A DNA stretch of 64,000 nucleotides from Nocardia vinacea NBRC 16497 (GCF_000308835.1 NZ_BAGN01000088.1:81557-145556), one strand, 5' to 3'; shown: positions 8,475 through 18,397, counted from the first letter of the stretch. Numbers and translations are program-made. Notes: generated by a model from the letters alone, not told the origin.

Positions 8475-10691
8475 TCAAGCTGGAACGGCTGACCGGAGCA
8501 AAGCCGATGCCCGGCCACTCCAGGTCACGACGAGCTGATCGCGGGCCCGGCTGGCCGCCACATAGAGCAGGGACCGCTCCCGCAGCTCGGCGTCGCCGCG
8601 CTCTTCCTCAGGCGCCTCATTCAGGACGGACTTGGCAGGAACGTGGGCCTCGTCTACACCGGCGAGGATCACCTTGGCGAATTCCATTCCCTTGGCCCGG
8701 TGCATCGTCAGCACCTGCACATGCCCGGGGCCCGCGGGGTTGTCGTCGAGAACGCGCGCTTCGATACCACGTTCGCCCAGAGCGCGGACGAACTGGCTGC
8801 GTTCGTTCCGGCCTCGGGTCAGGATCGCGATGCTCGATGGTTCCACGCCCTCGCCCAGCCATCCGCGCACCGTTTCGGTGACTCGATCGAGTTCCTCGGC
8901 CAGCGAATTACATTCCACCAGAACAGGTTCCGGCCCAGTGCGGGCAGAGCGGTAGCCGTGGGTGGTCTCGGCCCCTTCTTCCAGGTCCTGGTAGTCACCG
9001 CCGGAGAGGATGTCGACGGCGAACCGCAGGTTCTCCGCCGTTGTCCGGTAGTTCAGCGTGAGTCGGCGTGAACGGCCCACTATCTTGATACCCAGCCGTC
9101 CGAGGACGACCGGCTGACCGAAGATTCGCTGGTGGGAGTCCTCGGCGATGAACAGGTCGTCGGGGCCTTCGGCGACGAGCGCGCGCAGCATCGACCAATG
9201 GGTGGCGTGCAGGTCCTGCGCCTCGTCGATGATGACGTGATCGGCGACGAATGGCTCACCTGCGGCGCTTCGCTGCCGCAGGTACTCCGCGGCCAGCGCC
9301 AGTACCTCCGGGAAGCTGACAGTTCCGTCCATGCGGCTGTGCCGCCGGAATGCTTCCATCAGCTTCCAGACCGCGATCCGTTGCGGACGGTTCAGCCGTA
9401 CACCACGCCCCGCTCGCGCCACTTTGGCGTACTCCGCGACGGTGGTGACCTTGTTGGCCAGGACAACGGCGGTGTACTCGTTGTCGAGGAACGCGGCTGT
9501 AGTGAGGCGCGGATCCAGAGGCGTATCAACAGATTTGGTGACCTCGCGCCAGACCTTGGCTGTATCGGTGCGCCGAGACGAGACGGTGGTGGCACTGCCG
9601 AGTACGGCTTCGGTGACAGACACGAGGTTCCGCGCGCGAACAAGCACATCGCTGGCGAGCTTGTCGACTCCGTCGATGTAGACGCCTGGTTCGCCGGGGG
9701 CGGACGCAATGGTGATGTCCGGTTCGAGGGTCGTCAGATCCGCCTGGAGCTGCCGGGCCAGAGTCCGGTTGAAGGTGGTCAGGACAATGCGGGCATTCTT
9801 GTTGTGCCGCCAGAGATTGCGTGCCCGGTGCAGCGCGACCACGGTCTTGCCGGTGCCGGCTCCACCGGACAGCCGGAACGCGCCGTTGTAGTGCTTTTCG
9901 GCGTAGGTGCGCTGCTCTGGGTGCAGGAAGGTCCGCCAGGCGGCGAAACTGCCGCCTTCGATGACGCGCCGGAGCTCGTCGGCGTTCTCACCGACGTAGG
10001 TGAAACGGAGTTGCGAGGCGGGGTGGGTCAGTGCCTGCAGGATCTGCTCGTCCCGGCCGAGCGTGGGGTCGACAGGGTTCTCGTCGAGCCGCAGTTTCTC
10101 CCGGATGTCGTCGAGGGCGACGCCGCACGCCAGGTCGAGAATCGCGGAGCCTTGCCATCCGTCGACTTCGGCCGCGAGGTCGTTGAGTTCGTGATCGTCG
10201 GGGGCTGCGAGGGCCTTGGCCGCCAGCTGTGGTGTGAGTCCGAGCTCACCGGTGAGCTGAGAGAGCGTGAAGCCAAGGCCTGAGAGGTAGCCCCGCTGCT
10301 GCGCCGACTGCGGTGCTGTTGCGATGACAGCGGGAACGATCTCCGCACCGGCCTCGTGCACGACCAGATCGAGTACCCCGTTGATCGGGTTGACTTGCAG
10401 CTCGGCGCGGGGTGCCAACTCTGCGGCCGCAGCATCCTGCCATGCGCCTACGTATACATAGGAACCGTCGCCCTTGGCAGGTACGACATGGAACAGGATC
10501 GCGCTGTGGCCCAAGCCGATCCGCCCGAGTCGGACACGTTCGTCGCACGCGCCGGCGACGGTCTCGATTAGCCCGGCAGCGGCCGGCTCGTCGTTCTGGA
10601 CGGTGTCGAGGAAGTCGTAGACCCGGCGCTGGACAGCCCGCTCGAGTTCGACGCCGGACTTGCTCGTACTGGTCATGACGATGTGCGCCAT
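8475..10691 (-). CDS. SF1 helicase with N-terminal RelE/ParE-like domain (paralogue B)
   Basis: 738 residues. The ATG at 10691 overlaps the TGA of the giant helicase gene as TGATG, a translational-coupling arrangement; a GTG one codon earlier is also possible. Layout matches paralogue A: RelE-like region (RRVYDFLDTV, CDERVRLGRIGLGHSAILFHV, YVYVGAWQDAAA), helical middle, then the motor with GGAGTGKTVVALHRARN, DEAQDLHATHW, NYRTTAENLRFAVDI, HRAKGMEFAKVI and YVAASRARDQLVVTWSG. The RelE-like segment is more diverged than in the other two copies (NYRAV is GHSAI), so an ancestral active site could be lost here. Two different copies in one operon suggest a heteromeric complex or non-redundant jobs. 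Confidence 0.85.
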   Translation of the reverse strand: MAHIVMTSTSKSGVELERAVQRRVYDFLDTVQNDEPAAAGLIETVAGACDERVRLGRIGLGHSAILFHVVPAKGDGSYVYVGAWQDAAAAELAPRAELQVNPINGVLDLVVHEAGAEIVPAVIATAPQSAQQRGYLSGLGFTLSQLTGELGLTPQLAAKALAAPDDHELNDLAAEVDGWQGSAILDLACGVALDDIREKLRLDENPVDPTLGRDEQILQALTHPASQLRFTYVGENADELRRVIEGGSFAAWRTFLHPEQRTYAEKHYNGAFRLSGGAGTGKTVVALHRARNLWRHNKNARIVLTTFNRTLARQLQADLTTLEPDITIASAPGEPGVYIDGVDKLASDVLVRARNLVSVTEAVLGSATTVSSRRTDTAKVWREVTKSVDTPLDPRLTTAAFLDNEYTAVVLANKVTTVAEYAKVARAGRGVRLNRPQRIAVWKLMEAFRRHSRMDGTVSFPEVLALAAEYLRQRSAAGEPFVADHVIIDEAQDLHATHWSMLRALVAEGPDDLFIAEDSHQRIFGQPVVLGRLGIKIVGRSRRLTLNYRTTAENLRFAVDILSGGDYQDLEEGAETTHGYRSARTGPEPVLVECNSLAEELDRVTETVRGWLGEGVEPSSIAILTRGRNERSQFVRALGERGIEARVLDDNPAGPGHVQVLTMHRAKGMEFAKVILAGVDEAHVPAKSVLNEAPEEERGDAELRERSLLYVAASRARDQLVVTWSGRASALLRSAVPA

Positions 10692-13600
10692 CACATCACC
10701 CCGTTCGTCTTCAGCGCTTGGACGAGCTCTGCCGGATCAGCCGGGCAGATCGTCCAGCCCTGCTCGGTCATCGTAGGGGCCGCTTCAGGGCTTTCGAGGA
10801 GCACCCCGATACGGGCATCCGCCCAACCGATGTCGATGACGTCACCACGATCGGTTTCCACACCGAGCTCTGGAACCGGCGCCCCCACCGCAGCCAGGCC
10901 GAGGACGAGTTCGCGTTCGGCGTCGGAAATGGTGTCGTCATAGAGGGCCTGCCATTCGGGGGTGAGTCCGGCGCCGGTGGAGTCGGGTCCACGCTCGGGC
11001 ACGGTGCTGTCGGCCGCCAGCAGGCTGCGGGTGGTGACCACGTGGTCGGCGAGGCCGAACCAGTTGGCCAGGCGCAGCCATTCCTTCCAGGCGTGACCCT
11101 CGCGCAGTTCGAGCGTGTCGTCGCGGTCGTCCAGGGCCAGAACCGCGTCGAGGACCTTCTTGTCCTTGCGCAATGCGGCGGTGAGGGTCAGCGGACCGTC
11201 GGTGTAGGACCAGCACGCGTATTCACCTGCCGCGATGTGTGATCCGTTGCCTTCGATGAGATCCAGCGCCCAGCCGGCGATGGCGCCACCGTCGCCGTTC
11301 ACCCGGCCGTCGAGCATGAACATGAGTGGCAGCCAGTGCCCGACGGCGTTCCAATCCTCCCGATCCGGGTTGAGCATGAACTCGATCAGCTGGGTGATCG
11401 GATCTACATGCAGGAGTTTGAACAGAGCGGGTCGCAGATTTCCGTGGTTGAGGGTGAACTTGGCGAGTTTGTCGGTGTACCAGGACGGCTGCATCGGCTG
11501 GGCGCCCGTGAACCGCAACAGATCGTCGTGGCTGAACGACCACACCAGTACCCCACCCGACCGCAGGATCTCTCGTTTCCGGGCATCGTCGGTGACCCGG
11601 TTCTTTCCGGGCACCGCGTGGAACCGGCGACCGTCGGCGAAGAGCGCGATGATCGGGATGTCGGGGTCGGCGGTGCGTAGCTGGAAGTCGGGCTGGCTGT
11701 TACCCATCAGCACCTGGGGTTCGAGCTGCCAGGTCCGGATCTTCGTGCCCGGCAGCTTGATCGTCGCCGTCGGGCCGTAGGTGCCCGGCTTCTCGACGAT
11801 CGTGGCTCCCATGGTGGTCAGGCGTTCGGTGAAGGCACGGTAGAACTCCCGCTCCAGCGGCGATTCTTCACTGCCGATACGTTTCTCCGGCGTCTCCTCG
11901 GTGATCGACGCCAGCCAATTGTCCGCATTCGGTTCACCGCCTCGGCAGGCGAGCAGGTCGTCGAGCACCTTGGCGGCGGTGATCCGCGAAACCTTGTCCA
12001 GTTCTCGCGGCGGTGCGAACGGCAGCAGGCACTTGTGGCAGGCCAGCCGGTCGGTGCAGTCGCAGTTCTTGACGGCCTCCCGTGCCGCGGCCAGCACTGC
12101 CCACACTTGTGCCGGATTGGCGAAGTCGGCCAGGTAGCCGGTGCCGCCGGGCACGGTGTCGTGGATGAGCAGAGCGCGCTGGTTCGGTGCGTGTAGTGCG
12201 TCGGTGATGGTGGCGACATCGAGATGCTCCGGCGAACCACCGATCACCTGGCGCAGCCCGAGCAGGATTGCCGCGCTCAGGCTGGGATGGGCGAAGGAGT
12301 CATATTCGAGCCAGCTCGGCAGGTGCAACAGCACCGCCTGCGTCTGCAACGTCCGTGCGAGGGCGATCTCGCGAACGTGCTTCTCGTCGTCGGCTTTCCG
12401 GTACTTGCACCAGCTGCGGTGCTCGTGCGGTTGATTCTGTCCGGCGATCTTGTCGAGCTGTCCGCATCCCGAACACACCCGGAACAACCCACCGGTTGTC
12501 GTATTGCCGGCGATGGTGCGTTTGCTGCCCTGGGAGTTTCGCCGTCCCATGTTGATCCAGCGAATATCCATGCGGCGCAAGTACTCCGCGCCGAAGTCCT
12601 GTTCGGCAACGAACCAGCGTTTGGTGATGTTGTCGGGGTTGATGTCGGCCGCGGTGAGGACGGTGAAGGACTCCTTGCGCCGTTCGTCGCGGATGTCGGT
12701 GATCGCCGACTCGTCGCGGCGGACTTCGGCGGATACCTTCGTCATCTCGACCACCTGCAACTGCTGACTCACATCGGCGATGGCCGAGGTGTGACAGCGG
12801 GGGCACTGGATCGGCGGTGGGCTCTGATCCGCGGCATGGCTGATTCCGGTCCACCCGCACGACGGGCACACCCGCCAGGTGTGAATGGCAGACTCGCCTG
12901 CGCCGAGGTCGACGGCGTCGATCTCGACGGCGAGTCCCTGGGCGTAGAACGTGGCGCCCGGCGCGAGCTCGGTCAACGCGACCCGAGAACCGCGCCGGTA
13001 ACTGGCTGTGTCCTCGGCATATTCGTTGGTGTCTGGGTCGATCCAGGTGATGCCGACATCCAGCGTGACCGCATCGTCGAGCAGCGTGTAGTTGGGCAGC
13101 ACTCCGTAGCGTTCGAGCACGCCGACCCAGTGCTCGGTGGTGAGATCGTTGATGCTGCGGGACAGCAGTTTCAGCGTGCCGCGTGCCGTACGGAGGTCGC
13201 GTTTGTCGTCGTCGGTCGCGGCGGGTGAGTTGGCTCGCTGCTCGAATTCGGGGATGGCGGCGTCTACGGCGGTGCGTCGGTGGCGCAGTTCGTTGACATC
13301 GCGGTTCCAGCGGTGCACCGCTTCGCACAACAGCACTCCGAGCCCGCTGTGGTCGCCCAGACCCGGTGGCGTGGCCCAGGTTCGCAGGTTGGCCGCGGCA
13401 GTTTCGCCGAGGGTGTCACCGAACTGGGTGAGGAATTCGTCGAGCAGCAGATCAGCGTCCTCGTCGGCGGTTTCGACGAGGGTGCCCATCCAGGTCCCCT
13501 CGTCGAAGCTCGACAGGACGTTATTGGCGCTTCCCGGGTCCTCGGCGCCGGCCTTCCGGGACAGCCGGTCGACGATGTGCGCAACGTATTGGCGCTGCAG

Positions 13601-16600
13601 GATCTCTTCGGCGGTGAGGAAGGTGGCAGGCGGTCGGACCTCACCCTGGATCACCGAGGTCGGGTCGCCGAGCTTGGGCAGATGCTCGCCCCGGCCACGC
13701 ACGAATGCGAGGGCGAGGGAGTTGCCGGTGAGACGTCCGGCGCGGCCGACTCGCTGCAGGTACGACGACACCGTGCGCGGCATCGAGCCGAGCATGACGG
13801 TGGACAGGTCACCGATATCGATACCCATTTCCAGGGTGGGCGTGGCGACGAGCACGTTCGGCGCGCCCGGGTCGGTGGCTGTGGTCTTGAACTTGGTCTC
13901 GTATTCCAGCCGGGTCTTCGTCGGGAGCAGCGAGGTGTGTTCCCGGGCGACGACCCGCTTCATTTCGGAGCTGTCGTAGAGACTGCGATAGAAGTTGTCG
14001 TGCTTGGCCGCCCGAGTCAGCTCGCCGGGGCAGCGGGTGAGCAGACAGGGCGCGCCGTCGAGCTGGTCGATGACGATGGCGCTGCCCGGTGTCGGGGTCT
14101 GGCAGACATCGCAGACCAGCAGATACCGCATGTCCGCCAGCCCATCGGGATCGGGAATCCCGACGAGGATCGAGTCGTGGGTCAATTGGTAGGCGGTGAG
14201 CGACTTCTCGGTGCTCTCCGTCGTGACGATCCGTTCCTCGGCGAGCACGTCGAACAGCGCCCGAGCGAGGAAACCACCTTCGTGCGGCGACACATTCAGG
14301 CATTGCGCCGCCCATCGTGCATACCAGGACGTGGCTGCGGTAATGGGGTCGAAGCCCTCGGGGATTGTGCGCCCACCTACGGCCGGGAACGCCGGGGCAG
14401 GCCGACCCTTCGGAAATGCCGGCATGCCTTGGCCTTTGGGCCGACCGCCCCACACCCACCGACGGTTGGCATCGCGTTGTACGTACTTCGTCAGCCATTC
14501 GTGCGCGACCGCGCCACGTGTGCGCATACGTTCGGCGACGCCGCGCACCCACTGGGTCACCGCCTCCGAGTCCGGTGCGGAGAACGCGAGCTGGTGCTCA
14601 GTGCGTTCGAGCGCAGCGGCACCGAGCTGCGCAACCCGTTGCGGTGAACCGAGATCCACCTCGGCGACCACACTGCCGGTCAGCTCGAGGGTGCGGCCCA
14701 ACCGCGACTGCAGACCGAATTCGAGGTCGATGTCGAACTGGACGCGCCGCGCCACATTCTTGGCCGCTTTGCGGCGCAGCGTAGCGGGCCGGTCCGGCTG
14801 CCAGTACGCGGTGAACTCGTCGTGCTCGACGATGTCGGGAGGCAACAGCCGGTAGCGCCGATTCGGGTCCTCACCAGCTCGTTCGAGCACGGCGGCGCAC
14901 AGCTCCGACAGCGTCAACGTCTGTGACCCGCTCACCCGGTCGCCCAGTGCATTCCGCAATGTCGAGCGCAAGCTGAGCGTGTGCGACCGTGCCTGGACGA
15001 ACCCCGCCCGGTGTGCCGCGTCCTGCACACTGTCGGTGAAGATCAGTGCCTTCTTCTCGGCGTCGTCGAGGCGCGCATCACCGAAGAGGTTCGACAGTGC
15101 CACCGACAGCTGGGTGGCGATGGCACTTCCGAGGAACCTGATCCCGTCCTCGGCGCCGCATGCCGGGCACAGGTCCTTCGTCGAGTTCTCGTCGGCTTCG
15201 GGGCCGCTCAGGTACAGCACCGGCAGCACCCGTCCATCGAGCAGGTCTGCGCTGTCGGCGTCGGGCCGCTGGTCGACGATCTCGCGATCGTCGACCCGGA
15301 ACCACTGCAATCCGTCTACGGCGTTGTCGAGTTCGGCCTCGGTCGGCGCCGAGATCAACGCACGGAACCTCGGCCCGCCGGTCGCGTGATAGCCGCGGAT
15401 GTCGTCATCGCTGGAATCGAGCGCGCTGCCGGTCGGCGCCAGCCGCACACCCCATCCCGACCGCCCGCAGTGTCGGCAATACAGCGACGGATAGTACTCG
15501 GTCGTCGCATCGTCGAGCTTCCCGTCGTCGGACCACCGGAACAGCGGAGTCACCATCGCCGCCCGATCGATCCGCGACAGTTCCCGAAGCCACAGGTGCA
15601 CATCGACATTGAGCGCCGAACGACCGACTTCGGCCCGCAGGTGCGACAGTGCAGCAAGCAGATATCCGAGGTACCGCTCCCGCTGCGCTTGTCCTCGTGC
15701 CAGATCGCGCTCACCGGTGTGCGCCGGCAGCGCTCTCACCGCAAGGTCTTCGATCGAACGAACGTCGAGGGTGTTGCGCAGCAGCCGTGCGACGGTGCCG
15801 TGCCGCTTGACCAGGTCGAGCATCTCGGTCTCGTCGAGCCGGTTCAAGCTCGCGGCAGCACGGTCGAAGGTGTCATCGATATCCGAGGTCTGGCGGAACA
15901 ACGTGGCCAGCAGCGAAGCCGTCAGCCGCTTGTTCGTCGGGGCCTGCGCCGCAACCTTATTCAGTTCCTCGACCGCGTCCGCGATAACCGGCTCGATCGG
16001 TGAAAAGGTCCGGTCCAGCGCGAGGCTGCGCGCTGCCAGCCAGTCTTCGACCGAGAGTCGTGTCTCCCCGATGAGGGTGTCTTCGCCGAACGTTTCCCCG
16101 AACACGGTTTTCGCGAACGCCAGCATGGTCTCCGGCGAAGAGTCCTTGGATCCGAGCGTCGCCGATGTCGCCACCGGGGTGATCTTGCCCAGCGGCCGCT
16201 TCCGGTCCTCCTCGCCGACCGGCGATCCCGACGTCCAGTGCGCTTTGATCGTCAACCCGAGCCGCCGCAACAGCATTGCCACATCAGTGCCCTGCGCGCC
16301 GTCGTAGGTGTGGAATTCGTCGAGAACTACGTACTGCAGCGAATCCGCGGACTGCCGCCACAGCGCCGCCCGATCCGACCGCAACAACATGTGGTCGAGC
16401 ATCTTGTAGTTGGTGAGCAGGATGTCGGGCGGTGAATCGTGCATCAGCCGTCGGTCGGTGATGAGACCCGCCTCCGACACCAACGTTCGCCCACCCGAGG
16501 ACTGCTCACCGGTGTAGAGGCCGGCGGTGATTCCCGACAGCTCGGGATGCCCGGTGATCATCTTCGCCAGTCGCTGCTCCTGGTCGTTGGCCAGGGCGTT

Positions 16601-17026
16601 CATCGGATAGATGATCAGCGCCTTCATCCCCACGACCCCGGCCTTCTTGGCGCGCAGCACGTGATCGAGGATCGGGATCAGGAACGACTCGGTCTTACCC
16701 GAGCCGGTGCCCGTGGTGACCAACGTGGGCCGGGGCCGCCGCTGGAATTTGGTCGACAACCGTTCGAACGCCGCTGCCTGGTGCCCGTATGGCTCGAAGT
16801 ACTTCGGCCACCAGTCCAGGTGCATTCCCCAGTTGCCACCGGCAGGGGAGAAGGGAAGCCGAAGGCGGACATAGGGGCCCTTGAACAGGCCATCCCTGGG
16901 ATTGCCGATGAAGTCGGTGAGCGCGCCCTGCGTGTCCGGGTCGGTCAGGGCGAAGGTTGTCGTCAGATAGTCGGTCAAACCCTCCCGCAGCCGCTCGGCT
17001 TGCAGAGTCGGAAGCAGGGCCCCCAC
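10691..17026 (-). CDS. Giant YprA/MrfA-like SF2 helicase with DUF1998 region and nuclease-like C-terminus
   Basis: 2111 residues from GTG 17026, which has GAGGAG five bases upstream; a TTG at 17236 lacks support and would add 70 unlikely residues. RecA-1: TGTGSGKT 105-112, DEFH 236-239, SAT 288-290. RecA-2: EMGIDIGDL and QRVGRAGR near 1087-1094. Several zinc-ribbon pairs occur (YCRHCG, CPACG, CPSCG, CSGCG), then a DUF1998/MZB module with HDTVPGGTGYLADF and CDCTDRLACHKC near 1655-1667. Residues about 1720-1840 (QPDFQL, ALFADGRRFH, DDARKREILRSGGVLVWSF) look like a Vsr/DUF559-type PD-(D/E)XK fold. The last 80 residues match the tail of the 55579-57204 protein. First gene of the locus 1 operon; likely motor and possible effector. 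Confidence 0.87.
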   Translation of the reverse strand: MGALLPTLQAERLREGLTDYLTTTFALTDPDTQGALTDFIGNPRDGLFKGPYVRLRLPFSPAGGNWGMHLDWWPKYFEPYGHQAAAFERLSTKFQRRPRPTLVTTGTGSGKTESFLIPILDHVLRAKKAGVVGMKALIIYPMNALANDQEQRLAKMITGHPELSGITAGLYTGEQSSGGRTLVSEAGLITDRRLMHDSPPDILLTNYKMLDHMLLRSDRAALWRQSADSLQYVVLDEFHTYDGAQGTDVAMLLRRLGLTIKAHWTSGSPVGEEDRKRPLGKITPVATSATLGSKDSSPETMLAFAKTVFGETFGEDTLIGETRLSVEDWLAARSLALDRTFSPIEPVIADAVEELNKVAAQAPTNKRLTASLLATLFRQTSDIDDTFDRAAASLNRLDETEMLDLVKRHGTVARLLRNTLDVRSIEDLAVRALPAHTGERDLARGQAQRERYLGYLLAALSHLRAEVGRSALNVDVHLWLRELSRIDRAAMVTPLFRWSDDGKLDDATTEYYPSLYCRHCGRSGWGVRLAPTGSALDSSDDDIRGYHATGGPRFRALISAPTEAELDNAVDGLQWFRVDDREIVDQRPDADSADLLDGRVLPVLYLSGPEADENSTKDLCPACGAEDGIRFLGSAIATQLSVALSNLFGDARLDDAEKKALIFTDSVQDAAHRAGFVQARSHTLSLRSTLRNALGDRVSGSQTLTLSELCAAVLERAGEDPNRRYRLLPPDIVEHDEFTAYWQPDRPATLRRKAAKNVARRVQFDIDLEFGLQSRLGRTLELTGSVVAEVDLGSPQRVAQLGAAALERTEHQLAFSAPDSEAVTQWVRGVAERMRTRGAVAHEWLTKYVQRDANRRWVWGGRPKGQGMPAFPKGRPAPAFPAVGGRTIPEGFDPITAATSWYARWAAQCLNVSPHEGGFLARALFDVLAEERIVTTESTEKSLTAYQLTHDSILVGIPDPDGLADMRYLLVCDVCQTPTPGSAIVIDQLDGAPCLLTRCPGELTRAAKHDNFYRSLYDSSEMKRVVAREHTSLLPTKTRLEYETKFKTTATDPGAPNVLVATPTLEMGIDIGDLSTVMLGSMPRTVSSYLQRVGRAGRLTGNSLALAFVRGRGEHLPKLGDPTSVIQGEVRPPATFLTAEEILQRQYVAHIVDRLSRKAGAEDPGSANNVLSSFDEGTWMGTLVETADEDADLLLDEFLTQFGDTLGETAAANLRTWATPPGLGDHSGLGVLLCEAVHRWNRDVNELRHRRTAVDAAIPEFEQRANSPAATDDDKRDLRTARGTLKLLSRSINDLTTEHWVGVLERYGVLPNYTLLDDAVTLDVGITWIDPDTNEYAEDTASYRRGSRVALTELAPGATFYAQGLAVEIDAVDLGAGESAIHTWRVCPSCGWTGISHAADQSPPPIQCPRCHTSAIADVSQQLQVVEMTKVSAEVRRDESAITDIRDERRKESFTVLTAADINPDNITKRWFVAEQDFGAEYLRRMDIRWINMGRRNSQGSKRTIAGNTTTGGLFRVCSGCGQLDKIAGQNQPHEHRSWCKYRKADDEKHVREIALARTLQTQAVLLHLPSWLEYDSFAHPSLSAAILLGLRQVIGGSPEHLDVATITDALHAPNQRALLIHDTVPGGTGYLADFANPAQVWAVLAAAREAVKNCDCTDRLACHKCLLPFAPPRELDKVSRITAAKVLDDLLACRGGEPNADNWLASITEETPEKRIGSEESPLEREFYRAFTERLTTMGATIVEKPGTYGPTATIKLPGTKIRTWQLEPQVLMGNSQPDFQLRTADPDIPIIALFADGRRFHAVPGKNRVTDDARKREILRSGGVLVWSFSHDDLLRFTGAQPMQPSWYTDKLAKFTLNHGNLRPALFKLLHVDPITQLIEFMLNPDREDWNAVGHWLPLMFMLDGRVNGDGGAIAGWALDLIEGNGSHIAAGEYACWSYTDGPLTLTAALRKDKKVLDAVLALDDRDDTLELREGHAWKEWLRLANWFGLADHVVTTRSLLAADSTVPERGPDSTGAGLTPEWQALYDDTISDAERELVLGLAAVGAPVPELGVETDRGDVIDIGWADARIGVLLESPEAAPTMTEQGWTICPADPAELVQALKTNGVM

Positions 17027-17212
17027 GTGTGCTCCTCGAATGTCAGCCGGCTGTTCGGCCGGGTCGTTGCGGAAAGCATCTGACCTGTGGTTCGTCAGGT
17101 GCTTGCCACGTGTTTCGGATGCTAGTCGACCGGGCGATTTCGTCCGGGGCGTTATGCGACTCAGAGGTCGTCCCCGGCGGTACGGTAACACGACCTTGAT
17201 CGCGAAATCAAT

Positions 17213-17230
17213 GATTGACGATGTTTTCAG
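17213..17230. promoter_or_regulatory. Third copy of the shared TGAAAAC/GTCAAT motif
   Basis: GATTGACGATGTTTTCAG on the + strand, 187 bases upstream of the giant helicase GTG and 52 bases upstream of the next gene's ATG. Its first 17 bases equal the reverse complement of 2036-2052. Read on the minus strand, TGAAAAC comes first and the site points at the giant helicase, just as the 2036 copy points at the methylase. The remaining 17027-17281 sequence is a divergent promoter region without other clear structure. The shared site ties the two ends of locus 1 together. Confidence 0.6.
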
Positions 17231-17281
17231 CGCCAATTAGCCTGACTGAAATTGTTCATGCAGGCGTTTGGAGGGTGACCG

Positions 17282-17824
17282 ATGGAAATCCGGATCAGGC
17301 GCGCTGTCGCCGCCTTCGGCTTCGGTGCAGTGGTGCTCGGCGTGACCGGATTTGCCATCCCGGCAGAGCCGCCCGCTCCCGCAGAGACGGCACGGCTACC
17401 GAAGTCGTCACTGACTACGGCGATGCCGATCGAGACGACGCCTCCGTCCGAAACATATGCGGCAGCAACGACAGAACCGGCCGCACAACCCGAGCCATAC
17501 CCGGTCGAGTGCCTGGAGGGAACTCCCGGGCCGGCTATCTGGAGCGACGGCACCACTCGCTACTCCCAATGGTGCTTCGACACCCGAGGCGGCCGGGAGA
17601 ACGCCGAAGCCGAATCCCAGTCCGGCGCAGATCCTTACGGACGCGGATACCGATGTGACGCGAACGGATGCGTGTGGCCGGACGGCTCACCGGTGATCGG
17701 CGCCGACCGGTGCGGCCGCCGCTGCGGAGAACCGCCGACATCCGGTGACATCCAAGGAGACTGGGCACAGTGCATCGCTGTGAAGACTACCGAGCAGTGC
17801 CGGGCGGAGCTGAACGACAATTGA
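17282..17824 (+). CDS. Secreted cysteine-rich protein of unknown function
   Basis: 180 residues from ATG 17282, five bases after GGAGGGTG. Residues 1-28 form a signal peptide (MEIRIRRAVAAFGFGAVVLGVTGFAIPAE). A Pro/Thr/Ala-rich linker follows to about residue 75, then a domain with eight cysteines, including 'YRCDANGCVWPDGSPV', 'DRCGRRCGEPPTSG' and 'AQCIAVKTTEQC'. The segment YPVECLEGTPGPAIWSDGTT is like short exported actinobacterial domains of unknown role. It is transcribed away from locus 1 and shares its divergent promoter region, which may be chance; nothing in it suggests defence. Confidence 0.75.
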   Translation: MEIRIRRAVAAFGFGAVVLGVTGFAIPAEPPAPAETARLPKSSLTTAMPIETTPPSETYAAATTEPAAQPEPYPVECLEGTPGPAIWSDGTTRYSQWCFDTRGGRENAEAESQSGADPYGRGYRCDANGCVWPDGSPVIGADRCGRRCGEPPTSGDIQGDWAQCIAVKTTEQCRAELNDN

Positions 17825-17893
17825 ATTTCCGTTGCCTGTCGGTGGTCCCATCTATCGTGATGCCGACAGCGCCTCACCTGAACTGGGTTTGCC

Positions 17894-18210
17894 ATGCCGA
17901 GCTCGACATCTGCGCACCTCGATCTCTTCCGCTACCTCGCCGCGGATGAGCGAATCGAATACGTCGCCATCATGACGCGATTCATGGCGTCACTACTGGC
18001 GGATATGTCTGCGGTCACTGTGGCGAGCAACTTGCTCGCGACGGCATGCTGATCGATGCGGATGTCGTCGAGTCTCGATGCCGACTGCTGGTGCGGTGGG
18101 AAAATTTGGTGCCCTCGCTGCGCGATGCCCGGGTGACCACTGTGCAGGACTGCCTGCGGGCGCGTTCGAGGTATCAAGGCATCGAGCGTGGATGTCGGTC
18201 GCCTGATGCA
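17894..18210 (+). pseudogene. Fragment of a TIGR02677/DUF2397-family gene
   Basis: ATG 17894 opens a frame reading HLDLFRYLAADERIEYVAIM, ADMSAVTVASNL, which ends at TGA 18050. In the +2 frame from 18025 the protein continues EQLARDGMLIDADVVESR, LLVRWENLVPSLRDARV, LRARSRYQ, then degenerates near 18180. Both parts fit the N-terminus of the TIGR02677 (DUF2397) family, known from four-gene cassettes with an SMC-like ATPase related to Wadjet-type plasmid defence. At least one frameshift and loss of everything after about 110 residues make it non-functional. The family call is from memory of the pattern. Confidence 0.6.
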
Positions 18211-18254
18211 TGATTGGGTCATGGAGAGCGTGCCGACGGTCGACGGGGCCAGCC

Positions 18255-18377
18255 TGGATTTCTCGGCGCCGCCGCCTGGTCCGCGACTGCGAACGACTAC
18301 CCGAACACCACGAAGCCCTTATGATCTGGTCGACGATCATGCTGATGTCTCGGCGTCTGGCCCGCACCAAGCAATGA
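18255..18377 (+). pseudogene. C-terminal remnant of an IS5-family transposase
   Basis: Forty codons ending at TGA 18375-18377 read WISRRRRLVRDCERLPEHHE, ALMIWSTIMLMSRRLARTKQ. This is the typical last part of IS5-family DDE transposases in actinobacteria (usually 'ERTF-W-RRLVRDYER--EHHEAMVYWA-I--M-RRLAR'). No upstream catalytic core is present, and it abuts the DUF2397 fragment, so an insertion followed by deletion is the simplest history. Confidence 0.65.
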
Positions 18378-18397
18378 ATCACCCACCGCACCAGCAT

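Noticed and set aside
12224..14647. Long + strand frames (334 and 455 codons) opposite the giant helicase
   Set aside because: No domain-like sequence and no ribosome sites; the minus frame is a clear helicase across the whole stretch.
17027..17236. TTG start at 17236 for the giant helicase
   Set aside because: The additional 70 residues are basic and unlike the family, and GTG 17026 has a proper GAGGAG site.
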